Source: Annona cherimola | Lineage: Eukaryota; Streptophyta; Magnoliopsida; Magnoliales; Annonaceae | DNA length: 64,000 bases | Assembly (NCBI GenBank): GCA_030490835.1 | Contig: CM059971.1 | Location: forward strand, 102,924,095 to 102,988,094 | Direction: 5' to 3' | Part shown: positions 59,197-64,000 of the stretch, one piece after another | Position numbering within the stretch: the first letter of the stretch is position 1 | Layout of the letters: the number at the start of each line of letters is the position of its first letter | Translations under genes and position numbers: made by a program | Notes under the pieces: generated by a model | Seen by the model: the letters and a program-made list of their open reading frames with translations, nothing else | Database searches by the model: none | Told to the model about the DNA's origin: nothing

Positions 59197-62100
59197 TTAC
59201 AACTGAGTTTTTTTTTGCCAACCGATGCCTACCCCACCGGTTGTTTTCGCATATTCGAAATACCACCTCGAGTCATGACGCGGTATTCTCAGATCGGTCT
59301 CCTTCTGGTCATATTCAATGACCATAATTCCATCAATATCAAAATCATCATCATCATCTTCAATTTCTTCCGCTTGACCATCTTCAAAATTTGTCTCTTT
59401 GACTCCTCCAATTTGCGCCGCTGTGGTTTGTGGTTCCTGCAAAGAGAGATCATCAGTTCTCAATTTCTTGCAATTCAGTTCTAGTTGGAGTGAAGCAAGT
59501 GCCTGAGAAAGTTGGTCCTTGGTGATGATTTGCCAAGTAGGATTCAATGCCCCTGGTTTGTTTGGACGAGTTCCGACAGACAATGTCTTTTTCTTCGATT
59601 TTTCCTTGAATCCTAAACCGGCCTTATTCTTTTGCAATTTGACCTCCGGAAGTTTGGCTTTTGAGGCATTCTTTGCCTTATAGAAAAAGGTCAAACGATC
59701 AACTAATGGGAAGATTGGATCAACTTTACCAGGATGCCCCTGGGGCTTACTTTGCACTTTCTCAAACTGAAAACTATGGTAGGGGACATCATCAACAGTG
59801 TGCTCAACTTGTACGACCGGGACCTCGGATTCAACCGGTAATTCTTTTTCCATTTCGGACAATACCACCACAATCTGGTTATCAAATGGAAATTTTACTC
59901 TCTGGTGCAAGGTTGATGGTATTGCCTCCGCATCATGAATCCAAGGTCTTCCGAGAAGTAGATTAAACGAGGCTGGAATGTCTAAAACTTGAAAAGGAAT
60001 GTTGAATTTCTTTGGGCCCACTACAATATCCAAGTCAATTTCCCCGATAGCATCTTTTCTGGAATTGTCGAAGGCTCTAACAACCAAACTTTTTTGTCTA
60101 ACTTTCTCCATCCCAATACCCATGGAATCCAACGTCCTCTTTGGACAAACATTCAACCCAGATCCATTATCAATGAGTACCAGTGGGATTTTGAAATCAG
60201 CATGTTTGACTGATATGCTCAAGGATCGAGTGTGTTGCTTCCCCTCCTTTGGTAATTCCTCGTTGTTAAAAGTTATCACTTGGGGGAGCATAATCTGTCC
60301 AATCATATTGGCCACAGTTTCAGGAGATGTCTCCATGGGTAAGTGGGCATTGTTTAGCACTTCGACAAATTTGTCCCTATGAGCCCGAGACGTCATAAGT
60401 AGTTCCCAGATGGAAATTTGTGCGGCTATGCTTTTTAATTGACTAACAACATTGTATCCCTCCGCCTTCGAGTTGTCAGACATTCCTTCCTTTTGTTCTT
60501 CATTCTGGAATACTACCTTTCGGTTGGCGTCTCTTTTGTATACCCGTCCAAAAGGTGTCATATTAGCAACTGAATCAATCAAATCATCATTTGGTGGCAC
60601 CTGACGGGTATCAATCGGTTGGGCCAACTCCAACATGACCTTCTTTTCATAGTTTTCAGTTGGCATCTGTGATGGAGCCACTTGCAACACTAACTTCTTT
60701 GTACATGAATTAAAAGAAACTTCACATGGTGAGTTCGAAAATCTTACATCAACCTTACCTTGATTGGCAACTGGCAAAACAACTCGACTGTTACCTGCTT
60801 GGTCGCGTGAGGTAGCCGAAGCTAATGGCAAAATTACCCTTTGTGCATACACGGTTCTTATGGGTTGGACAATCTCTTGCGGGGGTTGCGGGATCGGGGG
60901 TGTCGGCACACTTTCTTCCATCTTTGCTTTGCCTTTCTCCACCGAATGTACACTTCCTCGTGTAATGCTCGCAGCTGGGTTGGACGGTCCAGCTTCTTCT
61001 TCTAAGAAGTTGATTGGCGGAGTATTTGAAGTTGATGGAATATCATGCGCTGGCAAAGGGTTTTGAATCACACTTCCTTCTTGCCCTGATGAACCTCCCA
61101 AATCCACCTTTCCTGTGTCAATAAGATCTTGAATAGCATGTTTCAGTCCGATGCAGCGTTCTGTACTGTGTCCCCTCTCTTGATGAAAGGCACAATATGC
61201 TTTTTCATCATACCATTTGGGCAAAGGATCTTGTGGCGGTCTTGGGTTCCGTAAGGTGAGGAGACCCTGTTGGACCAACAAATTTAGCAAGTCAGGATAG
61301 GACATCGCCAACCGAGTAAAATTCCTTCTGGGTTTTGATGGTCGGTTAGTTGATGTCATTGCCACATTTGTCCTTTGTCCTTGCGCTGTGGAGGGTGATG
61401 GGATGCTCACAGAATTGGGGCTTTTGCTTACAACATTCACTTCTCCACCTGATGGTCCACTGCTCCCAGACTTTTGATCAGTTTTTCCCTTCTTGAATGT
61501 ATTCGTGAATTGATTGCCATATGGAGTGCATGGGGCAAGCTTACCCAATTTGATCATTGTCTCTACTCTATTCCCCATGTTTATCAATGACGGAAAGTCC
61601 GGTTGGCAGTGTACCATCAAGTATCCTGCAATTTTTGGACTGCAATTCTGTGATACAACATTCATTTGGTCTTGCTCAGTCATTGGTTCCCTCAATTGAG
61701 CAGCCATGGCTCTGACCCTGGTAGCATAAGCTGTGAATGATTCGTCTGATTTTTGGGTCATGGCCATTACATCCTCCCTCTTGGGTAGCACATCTTGGTT
61801 AAAAGCATATTGTTTCACAAAGAGATGAGCTAAGTGATTCCATGACCTAAGACTCTCAGGTGCCAGTGTGTGAAACCAAGTTAGAGCTGGACCATCTAGA
61901 CTCTCTGAAAAATATCGAATCATCAAGCCATCATCATGGCTACATTCACTCATGGCTGCGCAATATGTCCTAATGTGAATCTCTGGAGGCCCTTCTCCTG
62001 AATACCTACGGAATACAGGCTTCTGAAAATCTGAAGGAAATCGGGATCTTGGAAACATGTAAAAATCCCCCAAATTCATTGCTCTACTAGTGCCATCCTG

Positions 62101-62445
62101 CATCCGTGTTATTCGTTCCTCCAACCTAGCTAAAGATGCGGTTAACTCATCAATCTTTGCACCTCTAGGATCCTCCTCCTCATAATGATCATACTGATTT
62201 TGAAGATTTTGTGCGGTTTGGCCTTGATGGTCGTTTGAGGAAGGAGGACGCTCATGATGGTCATGACCTTGCCTGTTTGAAAATTCAGCATTATCATTGG
62301 TACCTTTCTGCAAGGTCATGGCCTGGAGGATATCCATCATTTTATCCATTTTTTCTTTCATAACCTGCATGTCCACTGAAAGCACACGGACATGCTCTTC
62401 AGTAGAATAGCCTCCAAGGTTCTCTACGTTTGAGGAACTAGCCAT
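59197..62445 (-). CDS. Tat retrotransposon gag-protease polyprotein
   Basis: Start set at ATG 62445 (MASSSNVENLGG); the frame is open 43 codons further but only to a TTG. 1082 aa. The N-terminus has a short coiled coil (VRVLSVDMQVMKEKMDKMMD), then a second helix around LTASLARLEERITRM. The capsid/retrotrans-gag domain is recognisable by FPSDFQKPVFRRYSGEGPPE, YFSESLDGPALTWFHTL and VKQYAFNQDVLPKREDV. A variant zinc knuckle reads CAFHQERGHSTERC (C-x2-H-x4-H-x4-C). A long Pro/Ser-rich linker leads to the aspartic protease, LVLIDNGSGLNVCP ... LLGRPWIHD; the DNG active-site triplet is usual for this lineage. The C-terminus is acidic (DGQAEEIEDDDDDFDID). No stops; appears intact. Confidence 0.92.
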   Translation of the reverse strand: MASSSNVENLGGYSTEEHVRVLSVDMQVMKEKMDKMMDILQAMTLQKGTNDNAEFSNRQGHDHHERPPSSNDHQGQTAQNLQNQYDHYEEEDPRGAKIDELTASLARLEERITRMQDGTSRAMNLGDFYMFPRSRFPSDFQKPVFRRYSGEGPPEIHIRTYCAAMSECSHDDGLMIRYFSESLDGPALTWFHTLAPESLRSWNHLAHLFVKQYAFNQDVLPKREDVMAMTQKSDESFTAYATRVRAMAAQLREPMTEQDQMNVVSQNCSPKIAGYLMVHCQPDFPSLINMGNRVETMIKLGKLAPCTPYGNQFTNTFKKGKTDQKSGSSGPSGGEVNVVSKSPNSVSIPSPSTAQGQRTNVAMTSTNRPSKPRRNFTRLAMSYPDLLNLLVQQGLLTLRNPRPPQDPLPKWYDEKAYCAFHQERGHSTERCIGLKHAIQDLIDTGKVDLGGSSGQEGSVIQNPLPAHDIPSTSNTPPINFLEEEAGPSNPAASITRGSVHSVEKGKAKMEESVPTPPIPQPPQEIVQPIRTVYAQRVILPLASATSRDQAGNSRVVLPVANQGKVDVRFSNSPCEVSFNSCTKKLVLQVAPSQMPTENYEKKVMLELAQPIDTRQVPPNDDLIDSVANMTPFGRVYKRDANRKVVFQNEEQKEGMSDNSKAEGYNVVSQLKSIAAQISIWELLMTSRAHRDKFVEVLNNAHLPMETSPETVANMIGQIMLPQVITFNNEELPKEGKQHTRSLSISVKHADFKIPLVLIDNGSGLNVCPKRTLDSMGIGMEKVRQKSLVVRAFDNSRKDAIGEIDLDIVVGPKKFNIPFQVLDIPASFNLLLGRPWIHDAEAIPSTLHQRVKFPFDNQIVVVLSEMEKELPVESEVPVVQVEHTVDDVPYHSFQFEKVQSKPQGHPGKVDPIFPLVDRLTFFYKAKNASKAKLPEVKLQKNKAGLGFKEKSKKKTLSVGTRPNKPGALNPTWQIITKDQLSQALASLQLELNCKKLRTDDLSLQEPQTTAAQIGGVKETNFEDGQAEEIEDDDDDFDIDGIMVIEYDQKETDLRIPRHDSRWYFEYAKTTGGVGIGWQKKTQL

Positions 62446-64000
62446 GATGGGTGGTTCTTGATTCGTCCTTTTCGAGCGGGTGATTATTGGACTCCTATGG
62501 GTGGACAGAGTTCTCTTAGGACCTATTGTTAGAAACCCTAGATGCAAGCAAAGGAAATGCAAAAATATGGACAAGCTAGTAAAGAATTCAAATAACTAAT
62601 CCAAAATAAACTCTTACTATGGACACTATAAATGTAAAGACAAATTAAGATGGGCCTTATGTAAACGAAATCAAAATGAACTAGGGTTCCTTCTCCTTCA
62701 CAGGTTCCCCCAACTATATACCTCCTAAGCTAAGCCGAAACTTAACTTGATCTTAGGTACGTGTCGTGGGGTGTGCTCTTTAGAAGCCCATACTGACCGT
62801 CGAAGACGTAGCGGTACTCCTTACTCAAGCACGGGATCCTAGCTCTTATTAAAGAGCACAAGCAACCACAAATGCAAACATGTAATGCAAGTTTTCCACT
62901 ATCTTCTTCTATCTATTACAAGTTGACAACAAAAAAAATCAAAACAAAAATGCCTAAGCTAATAACAAAGACTCAATGAAAAATACAACTCAAAGAAAGC
63001 ACCCATAGTAACCCTACGACACTAGGTGATCCAGCTCTACATGGAATCTTGACTCTCTATGAAAAATGGCCTTCAAACTGGTGAAGAAGCACCCCCCTTG
63101 CAAGGCTGATCGCTGCTGAAATCCTACTGAAATCTGCTCCAAAATTTGTCCTCAAATCTTCTTCACTTTTCTGCAAACTGATGACAAAAGCTCCACCACG
63201 TCTCCAACTCCCAACCAATCATGTCATGATGACAATACCTGAAATCAAAACAATAAACAAAGGAAAGCAAGACAATGTTGTTGCCTTCAATCCAAGCTAT
63301 GTCATCCTCATGCATTTGAAGTCATTCATCCAAGTATATACTATAAATAATGAGTTTGCAACCCAACCATCAACCTCTAATTGCTAGAATTGGGATTAAT
63401 CCGCTCCCTACCACCATTTAGCAATAGGAACCCCCCAATTGTAGCGCAAATCAGTTGACATCTATCACAAATCCATAATAAAAGATGAACAACCCATTAA
63501 ATATAAGCATATGCTTGGTACCATGACTTTTCAACGCAATTGGATAAAACAACTTGAACTTCAGCTATCAACATAGCAATGCATACACAAAAAGATTTCC
63601 TATGTAATGCAATATTCACAAAATGGAAGCCAATGAAATCTGTTGTTATATACAAACATAAGCAAAACCTCAGCAAAAACTGATTCTACAATTCAAAACA
63701 ACCTATCAAAATGCATGATCTATCTTTATTTCCAAGATTTATCATTCCACTTCATTCAATTAATGTTCAAGACTAAGTTGGGATTCATCCGCTCCCTTCA
63801 CCATTTAGTGAAGGAACCCCCCAACCCTAGTCATGCAATCCAAAACTAAATTGGGAATCAATCCGCTTCCCCCCCTATTCAGTGAAGGAACCCCCCAACC
63901 ATAGCCAAGGAAGCAACCAAAACATCATCTGATTTCCAATGGCAAGATAATTTTTAGAAAATCAGATATATCATTACATTTTAACACATTGTTTTGAATC
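62446..64000 (-). other. 5' leader region of the Tat element, continuing past the window end
   Basis: Non-coding. Contains three copies of a roughly 50-bp unit. Neither a primer-binding site nor sequence matching the left-hand LTR was found, so the 5' LTR must lie beyond 64000. Confidence 0.6.
63390..63904. repeat. three copies of a ~50-bp unit in the Tat leader
   Basis: Copies at about 63390-63439, 63778-63826 and 63851-63904 share TTGGGATTNATCCGCTCCC, then CACCATTTAGTGAAGGAA and CCCCCCAAC. The last two are nearly adjacent; the first is about 340 bases away. Confidence 0.8.

Larger units (their letters stand above)
51786..64000 (-). mobile_element. Ty3/gypsy Tat-lineage LTR retrotransposon, 5' end beyond the window
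   Basis: Minus-strand order: leader (64000-62446), gag-pro (62445-59197), A-rich spacer (about 59196-58925), pol with RT, RNase H, a second archaeal-type RNase H, and integrase (58925-55464), a 2-kb 3' non-coding part with an antisense ORF, a polypurine tract (about 53479-53487), then the 3' LTR (51786-53475). RT-RNase H-integrase order defines Ty3/gypsy. The second RNase H and the absence of a chromodomain place it in the Tat group (Tat/Ogre/Retand). Both long frames are free of stops, suggesting a young copy. At least 12.2 kb long. The predicted insertion-site duplicate on the left is CTACC (51781-51785). Confidence 0.9.

Noticed and set aside
62574..64000. 5' LTR of the Tat element inside the window
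   Set aside because: I found no sequence matching the left-hand LTR ends (TGTAGACACC, GAATGCATACA), so the 5' LTR must lie further right.

Overview
This window is nuclear DNA from a flowering plant. Three intact genes have plant-type intron/exon structure, and each encodes a protein with a clear land-plant counterpart. The rest is AT-rich intergenic DNA filled with plant-type LTR retrotransposons, a tRNA-derived SINE and many small foldback/MITE-type elements. I cannot place the species from sequence alone. It does not look like a grass: composition is AT-rich and the genes are not GC-biased.

Layout. 1370-8047 (+): a complete 13-exon gene for protein phosphatase methylesterase 1 (342 aa, catalytic Ser/Asp/His all present). 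8.3-15.4 kb: gene-free, with a SINE and two long foldback MITEs. 15465-16670 (-): an intronless coding region for a seven-transmembrane plant protein of unknown function, with a predicted 5'UTR intron back to about 18.45 kb that holds an 85-bp tandem array. 18.9-31.1 kb: AT-rich intergenic DNA containing a 1.56-kb tandem duplication. The second copy of that duplication carries a 388-bp MULE-like MITE inserted with a 9-bp target duplication, and the first copy preserves the empty site. 31.13-37.04 kb (-): a decayed Ty1/copia element with one LTR. 37.0-46.1 kb: intergenic, with small repeats and MITEs. 46139-49426 (+): a two-exon gene for a PPR-LAGLIDADG organelle splicing factor (OTP51-like). 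49.4-51.8 kb: intergenic, with a 72-bp triplicate. 51786 to beyond 64000 (-): a large Ty3/gypsy element of the Tat lineage (dual RNase H, no chromodomain) with intact gag-pro and pol frames. Its 3' LTR, polypurine tract and an antisense coiled-coil ORF are inside the window; its 5' LTR lies outside.

The three host genes are unrelated in job: PP2A regulation, an unknown membrane function, and chloroplast intron splicing. Plant genes are not in operons, so nothing is inferred from their proximity. I did not find a convincing unknown multigene system. The strongest non-routine signals are the MITE with its built-in empty-site control, the Tat element's pol frame that lacks an ATG behind an A-rich spacer, its antisense coiled-coil ORF, and the two LAGLIDADG motifs of the OTP51-like protein that have lost their acidic residues.
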